Assembly: GCF_001486165.1 (NCBI RefSeq)
Contig: NZ_LN908975.1
Span: forward strand, 124,001-188,000
Source of the DNA: Bittarella massiliensis (ex Durand et al. 2017)
GTDB taxonomy: Bacteria; Bacillota; Clostridia; Oscillospirales; Ruminococcaceae
Direction of reading: 5' to 3'
DNA length: 64,000 nt
Position 1 is the first letter of the stretch, and every line of letters begins with the position of its first letter. Below the pieces are notes generated by a model, which worked only from the letters and a program-made list of their open reading frames with translations, did no database searches and was not told the origin of the DNA. A program made the position numbers and the translations under genes. This document shows positions 8,668 through 16,327 of this stretch, piece after piece.

Positions 8668-8696
8668 TAGACGGAGGGAGGACAGGGCGTTATAAT
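8668..8696 (+). promoter_or_regulatory. Promoter of the small regulator pair
   Basis: -35 TAGACG (8668-8673, four of six consensus bases), 17-base spacer, perfect -10 TATAAT (8691-8696), 29 bases before the start codon. Confidence 0.7.
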
Positions 8697-8725
8697 GGGG
8701 CAAACGAACAGAGGGGGGAAGCCGG

Positions 8726-8989
8726 ATGGCAGAGAAGAAGACGGCGCGGGAGCCGGGGTACTTTGGCAAGAATTTGGCGGTGATCCGCGCGGCGCTGCAC
8801 CTGTCGCAGGAGCAGCTGGGGGAAAAGGTGGGGCTCTCCCGCCAACAGGTTTACCGCTATGAGCAGGGATTGGCCTTTGAACCGCTGCACTCGACGGTGG
8901 AGAGGGTGGCGGCCTTTGCCGGGGTGAGTCAGGAGCAGCTGACCCACGCCCTTTTGCGGGAGGGGGATATCCATGTCGATGGCAGGTGA
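8726..8989 (+). CDS. XRE-family helix-turn-helix regulator
   Basis: 87 residues, almost entirely one helix-turn-helix domain. Residues 13-70 (YFGKNLAVIRAALHLSQEQL ... VGLSRQQVYRYEQG) match the XRE/Cro fold. With no ligand domain it is probably a simple DNA-binding switch. The ATG at 8726 follows GAGGGGGGAAGCCGG. Its stop lies within the next gene (17-base overlap), so the two are coupled and may act together. No target can be named. Confidence 0.85.
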   Translation: MAEKKTAREPGYFGKNLAVIRAALHLSQEQLGEKVGLSRQQVYRYEQGLAFEPLHSTVERVAAFAGVSQEQLTHALLREGDIHVDGR

Positions 8990-9383
8990 GATCCGGCGGG
9001 CTGCCCGCCATGTGTACGCCGACGGCCGGGCGCACGAAAACGCCGAGGTCAGGGACGAGCTGGCTCGGCGGGGCTTTCCCGTGCCGTCGGACAGCGCGGC
9101 CCTGCGCTCGGTGCTGCACCAGATGAAGGAACAGGGGGAGATCGAGCTGTTGCGGCCGGGGGTCTACCGCCTCGCCGCCGCAGTAGAGGGGGACGAGGCG
9201 TCGCCCGCCACCCCTTTCTCCCTGGAGGAGCTGGCGGCGGAAAAACGGCGGCTGGAGCGGACCATCCAGGAAATCAAGGCCTTTGACTGGCTGCGCTGCA
9301 GCGACGCCGAGCTGCAGCGGGCGCGGGAGAAGGCGGCCCTGCTGCGGCAGATGGCCGACCTCCTCCGGCGTGCGGACCTGTAA
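8973..9383 (+). CDS. Small DNA-binding-like protein with coiled coil, unknown function
   Basis: 136 residues that I do not recognise as a named family. Residues 1-65 (AGEIRRAARHVYADGRAHEN ... GEIELLRPGVYRLA) look like a winged-helix domain of the kind that ends in a GVYRL wing. Residues 75-136 are charged and helical and could form a coiled coil. It overlaps the XRE gene by 17 bases, which supports joint expression and perhaps a joint regulatory role. The start at ATG 8973 is used; the ATG at 8979 is also possible. Confidence 0.65.
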   Translation: MSMAGEIRRAARHVYADGRAHENAEVRDELARRGFPVPSDSAALRSVLHQMKEQGEIELLRPGVYRLAAAVEGDEASPATPFSLEELAAEKRRLERTIQEIKAFDWLRCSDAELQRAREKAALLRQMADLLRRADL

Positions 9384-9509
9384 GTCAAACCCTAGAAGGG
9401 GATGACGCCGGCAGGCCACCCGAGAGGCAGGGAAGGTTTTTCGCCTGTGTCGCCTGCCCCACAGCCTGTAAACGGGCAACTGCGCACTGGGAAAATATTT
9501 TGTTGCTGT

Positions 9510-9522
9510 AAATTCCCATTTA
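9510..9522 (+). repeat. Candidate left attachment repeat
   Basis: AAATTCCCATTTA, differing in one base from 16962-16974, at the point where G+C drops. Candidate attL/attR core. Confidence 0.4.
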
Positions 9523-9592
9523 ACTATCTAATCCTCAAAAACCATTGATTTTTCAAGGCTTCACGCCTGTTTTTCATTCAAACCTTATCTGT

Positions 9593-9618
9593 TTGCCCTT
9601 GTTTTTGCCCTTACGAGC
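9593..9618 (+). repeat. Terminal direct repeat, left copy (candidate integrase arm site)
   Basis: TTGCCCTTG, a T-rich spacer and TTGCCCTTACGAGC. It is repeated with two base changes at 16792-16817 in the same orientation near the other end of the element. A shared TTTTCAAGGCTT also occurs at 9550-9561 and 16890-16901. Such paired end repeats are typical of integrase binding sites. Confidence 0.5.
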
Positions 9619-9632
9619 CGAAACAAGGGCAA
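9593..9632 (-). terminator. Terminator-like hairpin after the integrase gene
   Basis: TTGCCCTTGTTT (9593-9604) is fully complementary to AAACAAGGGCAA (9621-9632). The hairpin begins four bases after the integrase stop on the minus strand. It shares bases with the end repeat. Confidence 0.45.
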
Positions 9633-9636
9633 CTTT

Positions 9637-10935
9637 TTATTCCCCGCCGACCACCTTATCCAGCAGCCTTGCGGAAGTGCGCTTCGCTTCCCTTGTAGAG
9701 TGAGCGTAGATGTTCATTGTGGTACTGACATCGGAGTGTCCGAGAAGTTCCTGCACATCTTTCGGCTTTGCGCCGCCGGAAAGCAGATTGCTTGTGTAGG
9801 TGTGACGGAGCGTGTGGAAATGGAAATCTTCAAGCCCTTTCACTTTCTTCTTTGCCGCCCTGCACATAATCCCTACCGTACTCGGCGCTTCATACGCCCC
9901 GTCTGCTCTCAGGCAGACAAAGGAGATTTCCTTGTAATCCTCCGGGACTTCCTCTGTCCTTTGCAGGCTGTAAACCTCATAATAGGTGCGCCCTTTTTCC
10001 TTTACTTCTTTGTAGTAGTTCAGGTGATAAAACTCCCCGTAGCGGAAACGGTTTTTGCGCTGTTCTGTTCTCGCCGCCCGCAGGATTGCCGCCAGCGTGT
10101 CGCAGAAATCAACGGTGCGGACTTTGCTCCGTTTTGTCGTTCCCACTTCGGTTGTGTGCCTTGTTCCGTTATAGCGCATGCTTCGGCGTACCGTGAGATA
10201 TTGTTCCTCAAGGTTAATATCCTGCCAAGTCAAGCCGCATACTTCCCCGATACGAAGCCCCGTGTAGTACGCTATCTGCACAGGCAGCAAGGCGGGATTA
10301 TCTTTTGCCTTGAGAAATTCCTCCAGCTTTTGGAACTGTTCATGGGTGATAGTAGGAATACTGGAAGTATCTTCCTCACTGTCCGAGAAAATATCCGTTT
10401 CCTGCTTCCTGCCCCTCAGCTTCACATACTGCATAGGGTTAAAGGTAATCAGTTTTTTCGGGAAAACCGCAAAGCGGAAGGAATTTTGCAACACCGCCGA
10501 GAACAGGAGCATATATCCTTTGCTCATGGGCTTTGAAGTTGTCCCGTCCGGGTTTGTCCCACCGTAGCTCAGAAAATCAATGAACGCCTGCAAATGGTCG
10601 GCGGTCACGGTTTTCAGCTTGCGTTTGCCAATGGGATATTGCTTGATACGGTTGACCGTTCCCTGATAGGACATGACCGTCCCGTTGCTTAAGTTGCCGG
10701 GTTTCAGTTCTTCCTCTACCCACATATCCAGCATATCGCCTACCGTGATGTTTTCCGCTTTCCCGACAAACTGCTTTTCCTCATAGTCCGCTATCGCTTT
10801 GCGGAGCATGGCTTCTGTTTCCGCCTTGCTCTCTGTGCCTGCAAACTCTTTCTGCACTTTTCTGCCGCTTTCATCTTCAATATAAAAGCGTCCGTACCAC
10901 TTTTTGCCTTTCTTTCTTACAGAACCTTTTGCCAT
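9637..10935 (-). CDS. int: Tyrosine site-specific integrase (Tn916/Tn1549 type)
   Basis: 432 residues. The N-terminal part (KGSVRKKGKKWYGRFYIED) is an AP2-like arm-binding domain, followed by a SAM-like core-binding domain near 65-170. The catalytic domain keeps Arg in TGLRIGE, the HTLRHTY box, His in LGHSD, and the nucleophile Tyr in MNIYAH. It should excise and insert the element by strand exchange. The ATG at 10935 follows AAAGGAG with a 10-base gap. It lies downstream of the repressor gene on the same strand, so the two may share the autoregulated promoter at 11733-11761. Confidence 0.95.
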   Translation of the reverse strand: MAKGSVRKKGKKWYGRFYIEDESGRKVQKEFAGTESKAETEAMLRKAIADYEEKQFVGKAENITVGDMLDMWVEEELKPGNLSNGTVMSYQGTVNRIKQYPIGKRKLKTVTADHLQAFIDFLSYGGTNPDGTTSKPMSKGYMLLFSAVLQNSFRFAVFPKKLITFNPMQYVKLRGRKQETDIFSDSEEDTSSIPTITHEQFQKLEEFLKAKDNPALLPVQIAYYTGLRIGEVCGLTWQDINLEEQYLTVRRSMRYNGTRHTTEVGTTKRSKVRTVDFCDTLAAILRAARTEQRKNRFRYGEFYHLNYYKEVKEKGRTYYEVYSLQRTEEVPEDYKEISFVCLRADGAYEAPSTVGIMCRAAKKKVKGLEDFHFHTLRHTYTSNLLSGGAKPKDVQELLGHSDVSTTMNIYAHSTREAKRTSARLLDKVVGGE

Positions 10936-11042
10936 AGATAAAAAACTCCTTTCTATCCGTGGCAATCGGGACTGTGACATATGGTGTGCGTAAAGTAATT
11001 GTGTCACTTCCGCCAGTGAAAGTCAACTGGCGTCTTTACTTG

Positions 11043-11708
11043 TCAAGGTGCCACGGAATTTTCTTTTTCGGAAAGCCTTTCTTCGGCTTCCTCCACTATC
11101 CCGAAAAGTGCGCCCATCGACATTCTTGTGCGCCCCTCATCGTGGATATGTAAAATCCCGTCTAAAAACCGTTTCATATCCTCAATCGGTACTTCCATCT
11201 TCTTGCGGTATACCTGTTCCATGATTGCCCCGGACTCTATGGCGTACCGTCCAAGAGACTCTTTCAGCCCTTTGTCCTCCGCCACACGGTCAACTTCCTC
11301 CATAGCATCAGCAAAGTAGCAGGTCATAACCGTATACAGGTCAACCATCTTGCCGAGAAATGTCGTGAGAAGCTGCTGGTGCGGCTCGCCCTTTACTGTA
11401 TAGGAAACTGTGTCCAGATATTTCCTGATGTGTTCCTCAATATCCCGCTGGCAAAGAGTATAGGTGTCATATTCCTTATCATCGGAAAGACCTGTCAGCC
11501 ATTCGGGAGTTGTGAGCAACGCTTCCGCAAGACCGTTGATAACCATTGTGCGCTTCGGATCAACTCCGTCCGCTTCATACCGCTGAATGGTGGATTTGTT
11601 CACGCCTACACGCCTGCCAAGTTCCGGCATGGTAATGTTTAACTCTGTGCGGCGTTCCTTAATCCTCCTACCGACCTGTTTTGCGGTGAATGTGGTTTCT
11701 TTTTTCAA
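11043..11708 (-). CDS. XRE-family repressor of the element
   Basis: 221 residues. An N-terminal helix-turn-helix (VGRRIKERRTELNITMPELG ... GVNKSTIQRYEADG) is followed by a helical C-terminal region of unknown fold. The start was placed at the TTG at 11708: AGGAGG is eight bases upstream of it, while the GTG three codons earlier touches AGGAGG and could not be used. It faces the excisionase gene across a gap with three GTTGCAAAATA repeats. That is the layout of a self-controlling lysogeny-type switch. Confidence 0.88.
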   Translation of the reverse strand: MKKETTFTAKQVGRRIKERRTELNITMPELGRRVGVNKSTIQRYEADGVDPKRTMVINGLAEALLTTPEWLTGLSDDKEYDTYTLCQRDIEEHIRKYLDTVSYTVKGEPHQQLLTTFLGKMVDLYTVMTCYFADAMEEVDRVAEDKGLKESLGRYAIESGAIMEQVYRKKMEVPIEDMKRFLDGILHIHDEGRTRMSMGALFGIVEEAEERLSEKENSVAP

Positions 11709-11732
11709 GGTGTTCACCTCCTGACTGGTATC

Positions 11733-11761
11733 AGTATAACACGCCGATACTTATTTTGCAA
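11733..11761 (-). promoter_or_regulatory. Promoter of the repressor gene, overlapping an operator
   Basis: On the minus strand: -35 TTGCAA (11756-11761), 17-base spacer, -10 TATACT (11733-11738). The -35 is part of the repeat at 11747-11762, so a protein bound there would block this promoter. Confidence 0.75.
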
Positions 11762-11869
11762 CCTTTATCTCAATGAAAGTTGTAAATAAACTATGAATGG
11801 TTGCAAAATAGGTTGACAAGAGATGGCAGAATAAGTATAATGATAAAACAGTAGTTGCAAAATGAGTAT
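11747..11869. promoter_or_regulatory. Three-site operator between repressor and excisionase genes
   Basis: GTTGCAAAATAAGTAT is read on the minus strand at 11747-11762. GTTGCAAAATA lies at 11800-11810 and GTTGCAAAATGAGTAT at 11854-11869, both on the plus strand. Sites 1 and 3 match at 15 of 16 bases in opposite orientation. They bracket both divergent promoters, and the XRE repressor is the obvious binder. Confidence 0.6.
11813..11841 (+). promoter_or_regulatory. Consensus promoter of the excisionase and mobilization genes
   Basis: TTGACA (11813-11818), exactly 17 bases, TATAAT (11836-11841): a full consensus sigma-A promoter. It is flanked on both sides by candidate repressor sites. Confidence 0.9.
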
Positions 11870-11889
11870 TCTAAAAGGAGGTTGATAGA

Positions 11890-12105
11890 ATGAGCGCAGT
11901 CAAAATGGGACTTACCATAGAGGAAGCCGCAGAATGTACGGGTATCGGCAGGAACACCATGCGGAAGCTGGTGGAATGGGGAAAGCTGCCCGTCCTCAAA
12001 GTGGGGCGCAAGACCATTATCCGCAGGGACACGCTGGAACGGTTTCTGACGGTCAATCAGGGAAGAAATCTTCTGAAGCCCGATGATGTCCGCAGAGTGG
12101 AATGA
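11890..12105 (+). CDS. xis: Excisionase-family DNA-binding protein
   Basis: 71 residues of the MerR-like excisionase fold (LTIEEAAECTGIGRNTMRKL ... PVLKVGRKTIIRRDTLERFL). Such proteins bend DNA at the element ends and direct the integrase towards excision. AAAGGAGG lies eight bases before the ATG. It is driven by a consensus promoter under likely control of the adjacent XRE repressor, so excision would be switched on when repression fails. Confidence 0.9.
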   Translation: MSAVKMGLTIEEAAECTGIGRNTMRKLVEWGKLPVLKVGRKTIIRRDTLERFLTVNQGRNLLKPDDVRRVE

Positions 12106-12154
12106 CCATCCATTCTCTTTTCGGAAAGTAACCCTAAGCCCTCGGCGTTTGAGA

Positions 12155-12296
12155 GCGAAATACACCCCTCGCACAAATCTTCGATTTGTACTCCGGGTAT
12201 TTCGCCCTTGCAGGGGGCTTCCGTATCAACCGCCTGCGGCGTATGATACGGGGCTGTCACCGCTGCCGCAGCGACAGCCACAACCGTAAACGGTTG
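12155..12296 (+). other. Array of four stem-loops upstream of the relaxase, candidate oriT
   Basis: Four hairpins lie between xis and the relaxase gene. (1) GCGAAATAC (12155-12163) with GTATTTCGC (12197-12205), enclosing ACAAATC-TTC-GATTTGT (12173-12189). (2) CGTATCA (12222-12228) with TGATACG (12244-12250). (3) GCTGTC (12253-12258) with GACAGC (12273-12278). (4) CAACCG (12281-12286) with CGGTTG (12291-12296). Stem-loops beside a relaxase gene often form the origin of transfer. No nick site can be assigned. Confidence 0.45.
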
Positions 12297-12339
12297 CAAA
12301 AAAAGGACGCACCTTGACAACAGAAAACGGAGATGATGT

Positions 12340-13776
12340 ATGCCGAGACACAGTTTTATCCAGATGTCAAAACTGCCCAATGTCAAAGGGCGAATATCGT
12401 ATATTACAAGCCATGCAAGGCAGGAAAATCTCTATGCCACCTACCGCACCGCCGACAGCACCTTTTGGAGCAACCTTGCAAGGGAAAGCCAGCAGGAGTT
12501 TCAGCGCAGCGGCACAGAGGGCAAATGTATCGAAGCAAGGGAACTGATTATCGCCTTGCCCGAAATCTATACGCAATACGAGCCGCAGCAGGTACTCACG
12601 GACTTTACAGAGGAGTTCCGCAGGCGGTACGGTGTGGAGTGCGTGTCCGCCCTCCACCACAACAAGCGCAAGACAAATTATCATATCCATCTGATTTTCA
12701 GCGAGAGGAGGTTGCTCCCCGAACCTGATGTAAAGGTTGCTTCCCGCAGCGTGTTCTTTGACGAGACTGGAAAGCGTGTCCGCACCAAAAAGGAAATCAC
12801 GGGGGAGGACGGGCAGATACGGAAAGGCTGTACCGTCATCAAAAAAGGCGAGGTATACGAAAGCCATCTGTTTACTACCAAAGATACACGCTTTAAGGGA
12901 GAGCCTTTTCTCCGAGAGATAAAGGAAGTGTATACAGAACTTATTAACTGCCATATCTCCGATCCTGAGCAGCACTTAAAGGTATTTGATAAAAACAGCG
13001 TCTATCTTCCGGCCAAGAAAATCGGCAAAAATAATCCCAAAGAGGACGAAATCAAAGCCGATAATGCCGCAAGGCAGGAATGGAACAGGACAGCGGATAT
13101 GGCGTTATTATCAGGTATCTCCGAAGCAAAGATTTTAGAAGTCAAGCAGACAGAGATACACGAAAAGGCGAGCCAGTCTATCAAAAGCAAGGGCTGGCTG
13201 CCGGGTCTGTTCCGCAGTATCGTAAACAAGGCTAAGGACTTCCTGCAAAACTTAATCCGTGAACACGATATGCCGCCGAAGCCTGTCCTTGAAATAGATA
13301 TGGCAGAGTTCCGTACCATGCAAAAGCTGATGATAAAGGCGCAGGATAAGGCGAAAGAAATCCGGCATTTGCAGGATACGGTACTTCCGAAGCTGAAACA
13401 ACAGCTTGCCGATACAAAAGGGATTTTCAAGGGTAAGGAGCGCAAGGCGCTCACAGAGCAGATACAGCGGACAGAAAAGGAAATCGCTGAAAAGCTGGAT
13501 AAACTGCCCGATGTTCTGAAAGAGGACGGTTATCCCGATGTGCAGGCGTACATGGCAACCTACCGTAAGGCGGAGGCTGTTGTGGAGCAGTTCAATCGTG
13601 ACCTTGCCGCATGGGAGCAACAGGTCAGGGAAAAACAGAAACCCGCCAAAAAAGAGCAGGCAAAGCCGCCTGAACGAGAGAGCGTGCTGAAACGCCTGCG
13701 TCAGCTTCAGGCGGAGGGTAAGCAGAGAAACCAGCCGAGACAGAGAAAGAAATCCTTTGACAGAGACAGCCGATAG
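12340..13776 (+). CDS. mobA: MobA/MobL family relaxase
   Basis: 478 residues. The N-terminal relaxase domain (MPRHSFIQMSKLPNVKGRIS ... ) has an early candidate Tyr and the metal-binding His cluster ALHHNKRKTNYHIHLIFSERR near residues 105-125, typical of the MOBQ group. The C-terminal half (about 280-478) is highly charged and likely a long coiled coil. The protein would nick the element at oriT and lead the strand into a recipient through a helper conjugation machine. GGAGATGATGT precedes the ATG. A primase or helicase domain is not evident. Confidence 0.92.
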   Translation: MPRHSFIQMSKLPNVKGRISYITSHARQENLYATYRTADSTFWSNLARESQQEFQRSGTEGKCIEARELIIALPEIYTQYEPQQVLTDFTEEFRRRYGVECVSALHHNKRKTNYHIHLIFSERRLLPEPDVKVASRSVFFDETGKRVRTKKEITGEDGQIRKGCTVIKKGEVYESHLFTTKDTRFKGEPFLREIKEVYTELINCHISDPEQHLKVFDKNSVYLPAKKIGKNNPKEDEIKADNAARQEWNRTADMALLSGISEAKILEVKQTEIHEKASQSIKSKGWLPGLFRSIVNKAKDFLQNLIREHDMPPKPVLEIDMAEFRTMQKLMIKAQDKAKEIRHLQDTVLPKLKQQLADTKGIFKGKERKALTEQIQRTEKEIAEKLDKLPDVLKEDGYPDVQAYMATYRKAEAVVEQFNRDLAAWEQQVREKQKPAKKEQAKPPERESVLKRLRQLQAEGKQRNQPRQRKKSFDRDSR

Positions 13777-13781
13777 GCACG

Positions 13782-13815
13782 AAAAACCGCCGCTATGGTA
13801 TCACCCATGCGGCGG
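13782..13815 (-). terminator. Terminator of the ars operon
   Basis: Read on the minus strand: CCGCCGC (13809-13815) pairs with GCGGCGG (13787-13793), extended by CATGG/CCATAG, then TTTTT. It stops the ars operon ahead of the convergent relaxase gene. Confidence 0.7.
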
Positions 13816-13829
13816 CATACATAAAAATC

Positions 13830-13997
13830 TTATTTGTGTTCTGCAAGCGTGACTTTCATATCCTGAGCATTGATGCTTGTTTCCTTTTTGCACTTCGGAC
13901 AGTAGAGAGGGAAGTTTCTTAATTCTGTATCTTCCCGTATCATTGTGCGAGTTTTATTGCCGCAGATAGGGCAATATATCCATTCTGTGGCTTTCAT
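13830..13997 (-). CDS. Cysteine-rich KTR domain protein
   Basis: A 55-residue protein. It contains a four-Cys zinc-ribbon-like pair, CPICGNKTR (residues 9-17) and CPKCKKET (33-40), and matches the Cys_rich_KTR family often seen in Tn916-like elements. Its ATG begins one base after the arsC stop (TAACATG), so it is read as the last gene of the ars operon. Function is unknown; a nucleic-acid- or metal-binding role is a guess. Confidence 0.85.
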   Translation of the reverse strand: MKATEWIYCPICGNKTRTMIREDTELRNFPLYCPKCKKETSINAQDMKVTLAEHK

Positions 13998-13998
13998 G

Positions 13999-14394
13999 TT
14001 ACTTTTCTAATTTCAAGTCTTTTATTTTTTGAGATATTCTCTCAATGACCTGTATAAAACATTCATCACTTTTGCCCGTCGGATCGGGAAGTCCCCAATT
14101 ATCATCAAACGCTCTACCGATATAGGGACAGCCGACATCACACCCCATTGAAATCGCAATATCAGGCGTGGGAATTTTATCAATCGTCTTGCTATACTGG
14201 CTTTTCTCCATATCTATCCCATAAAGCTGTTTCATAAGCCGCACAGCATCCTGATTGATTTGTGGTTTTGTTTCTGTTCCAGCAGAATAGAAATCAAACT
14301 TATCTCCCGCCAAATGTTTTCCAAGTGCTTCTGCAATCTGACTGCGGCAGGAGTTATGCACACAAATAAAGGCTACCTTTTTCTTATCCATCAT
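13999..14394 (-). CDS. arsC: Arsenate reductase, low-molecular-weight phosphatase type
   Basis: 131 residues of the LMW-phosphatase-like ArsC family, which reduces arsenate to arsenite with thiols relayed from thioredoxin. The P-loop is CVHNSCRS (catalytic Cys near residue 11, Arg at +6). The redox Cys pair is seen in GCDVGCPY. The ATG shares one base with the stop of the preceding thioredoxin-like gene (TAATG), showing coupling. The neighbours arsR and arsP support arsenic detoxification rather than a tyrosine phosphatase role. Confidence 0.92.
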   Translation of the reverse strand: MMDKKKVAFICVHNSCRSQIAEALGKHLAGDKFDFYSAGTETKPQINQDAVRLMKQLYGIDMEKSQYSKTIDKIPTPDIAISMGCDVGCPYIGRAFDDNWGLPDPTGKSDECFIQVIERISQKIKDLKLEK

Positions 14395-14771
14395 TAAAAC
14401 CCCAGCTTGTGCAGCAGAGCAACTACATCAACGGCTTTCAAAACCTTGCCCATAGCAACAACCTTTTCATTGACAACAAGGGCAGGCATACTCATAACCC
14501 CGTATTCCATTACTTTCTGCATGTCGGTAATGTATTCGACCTCTACGGAAAGTCCCATATCCTTTACCGCCTGTTTTGCGTATTCAAATTGTTCGTGGCA
14601 GGATTTGCAACCTGCTAACACTTTGATACAGCAGATTTCTCCCTCTTTCAAATCAGGACAGCAATCGTTTGTAATGCTTTCTGCTTCGCTGGCAGCACAA
14701 CCGCAGCTACAAGCGCAAGCAGGTGTTTTCTTTTCTTCTTCCTTTTTCTTCCCAAAGTTAAATAATGCCAT
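14394..14771 (-). CDS. Thioredoxin-fold protein with Cys-rich N-terminal extension
   Basis: 125 residues. The C-terminal 78 form a small thioredoxin-like domain of the 'redox-active disulfide protein' type with active site CKSC (residues 55-58) and the cis-Pro region SMPALVVNEK. The N-terminal 48 residues are unusual: a Lys/Glu stretch followed by eight Cys (19, 21, 23, 25, 37, 38, 47, 48). It lies between arsP and arsC, so it may bind arsenite or supply electrons to ArsC; both are inferences. AGGAGG precedes the start. Confidence 0.85.
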   Translation of the reverse strand: MALFNFGKKKEEEKKTPACACSCGCAASEAESITNDCCPDLKEGEICCIKVLAGCKSCHEQFEYAKQAVKDMGLSVEVEYITDMQKVMEYGVMSMPALVVNEKVVAMGKVLKAVDVVALLHKLGF

Positions 14772-14789
14772 AATAATAACCTCCTAAAA

Positions 14790-15803
14790 TTAAACAATTA
14801 AATATTGTATTGCGTTGAAAAGATAGCCTACAATAATAATACCAGCAGCACATATTCCAATGAAAATACCAAGCAGTTTCGGCTTAACTGCTTTGCGAAG
14901 CATAATTATTGAAGGGAGCGAGAGCGCTGTAACGCCCATCATAAAGGAAAGCACAACGCCGAGCAAAGCGCCCTTTGCCAGCAGAGCCTCTGCAATCGGG
15001 ATTGTACCGAAAATATCCGCATACATCGGAATACCGACGATTGTCGCAATAATTACGCCGAACGGATTGTTGTCGCCAAGCGTTTTGACAATAAATTCTT
15101 CAGGAATCCAGTTGTGAATGAAAGCACCAATGCCCACGCCAATCAGAACATAAGGAGCAACCTTTTTAGCGGTTTCAACAACCTGTTCCCACGCAAATTT
15201 CATACGGTCTTTGAAATGCAGCTCCTCCTGCGGAACATCAATTGAGTGACCGTTTCGGATATATTCTTCCACTTGATTATCGAGGTGCAGCTTTTCAATT
15301 ATCGTTCCGCCAGCCACAGCGATTACTAAACCGAATATTACATATAAAACAGCAACTTTCCAGCCGAAAATACTCATCAGTAAGACAAGGCTTCCGAGGT
15401 CAACCATCGGCGAAGAAATCAAAAAGGAGAATGTAACTCCAAGTGGTAAGCCTGCGCTTGTAAATCCGATAAACAGCGGAATAGAGGAACACGAGCAAAA
15501 CGGTGTTACCGTACCGAGCAGAGCTGCGATGATATTCGCCCATATGCCGTGAAATCTGCCGAGTATCTTTTTTGCTCTTTCGGGCGGGAAATAACTTTGA
15601 ATATACGAGATAATCAAAATCAAAACGCCAAGCAGTACCATAATTTTTATGGTATCATAGATGAAAAACTGAATACTCGCTCCTATTTTGCCCGTGGTAT
15701 CTAAACCGCAAGCGTTCAAAATTGTTTCAATGAGACGATTCAGCCAGTTCATACCGAGGACTTCATTTTTAAAAAAGTCCCAAATTGTTTTTAGTGTCTC
15801 CAT
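14790..15803 (-). CDS. arsP: ArsP-type permease (organoarsenical/arsenite efflux)
   Basis: 337 residues with about eight to ten membrane helices, of the former DUF318 permease family. The family's hallmark TPFCSCSSIPLFIGF is present, and a second conserved helix reads GIPMYADIFGTIPIAEALL. ArsP proteins export trivalent organoarsenicals; some relatives act on other oxyanions. It is second in the operon after arsR. No ArsB or Acr3 pump is present, so this is the only export route the operon offers. Confidence 0.88.
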   Translation of the reverse strand: METLKTIWDFFKNEVLGMNWLNRLIETILNACGLDTTGKIGASIQFFIYDTIKIMVLLGVLILIISYIQSYFPPERAKKILGRFHGIWANIIAALLGTVTPFCSCSSIPLFIGFTSAGLPLGVTFSFLISSPMVDLGSLVLLMSIFGWKVAVLYVIFGLVIAVAGGTIIEKLHLDNQVEEYIRNGHSIDVPQEELHFKDRMKFAWEQVVETAKKVAPYVLIGVGIGAFIHNWIPEEFIVKTLGDNNPFGVIIATIVGIPMYADIFGTIPIAEALLAKGALLGVVLSFMMGVTALSLPSIIMLRKAVKPKLLGIFIGICAAGIIIVGYLFNAIQYLIV

Positions 15804-15891
15804 AAAAAGCCCCTTTCATATAGTTATATTGAAATATGTCGATTTATCGTCCCGAATATAAGCCGTGCGGAAAAGCAATCAATAAACTTCC

Positions 15892-16200
15892 TCACTTTTC
15901 ACAGCACGACTTGTTTTCGCTTTCAACATCAAGTGTTGTCAACTGCCGCAAACATTCTTTTGCCTGCTCCACACCTTTTTCTGAAATAGAATAGTGTGTC
16001 CATTTTCCCTCTTTGCGCCCGACAACTATTTCAGCGTCACAAAGAATTTTCATATGGTGGGAAAGCGTAGGCTGCGTGACATTGATTTCTTCTAGCAACT
16101 TGCAAGCACATTTTTCACCTGAACGCAGCAGTTTTATAATCCTAATGCGGTTTTCATCACAAAACGCTTTGAAAATTGCCGCAATTCTTTTTTCATCCAT
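15892..16200 (-). CDS. arsR: ArsR-family arsenic-responsive repressor
   Basis: 102 residues with a winged helix-turn-helix (NVTQPTLSHHMKILCDAEIV). The metal site CAC lies within GEKCACKLL, matching the classic ELCVCDL arsenite site, and a second CC pair sits at the C-terminus (ENKSCCEK). It should leave DNA when As(III) or Sb(III) binds. The ATG at 16200 is used; the upstream TTG is too close to AGGAGG. It faces a perfect operator overlapping its own promoter. Confidence 0.93.
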   Translation of the reverse strand: MDEKRIAAIFKAFCDENRIRIIKLLRSGEKCACKLLEEINVTQPTLSHHMKILCDAEIVVGRKEGKWTHYSISEKGVEQAKECLRQLTTLDVESENKSCCEK

Positions 16201-16229
16201 CTCTCTCAATCACCTCCTATAGATAAATG

Positions 16230-16268
16230 TCTATGTGTTATTATATGCAACACATAGAAAAATGTCAA
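16230..16268 (-). promoter_or_regulatory. ars promoter with overlapping ArsR operator
   Basis: On the minus strand: TTGACA (16263-16268), 17 bases, TATAAT (16240-16245), a full consensus promoter. A perfect inverted repeat, TCTATGTGTT (16230-16239) and AACACATAGA (16249-16258), covers the spacer and the -10. A bound ArsR dimer would therefore exclude polymerase. Confidence 0.9.
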
Positions 16269-16327
16269 TATATTTTTTTGATTTAAGTGAAACAGCGGTA
16301 GGAAAACTAAATCCTACCGCTGTCTTC

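Noticed and set aside
12083-12289. A 68-residue protein between xis and mobA
   Set aside because: The region is made of four stem-loops, the frame has no ribosome site, and its sequence looks random.
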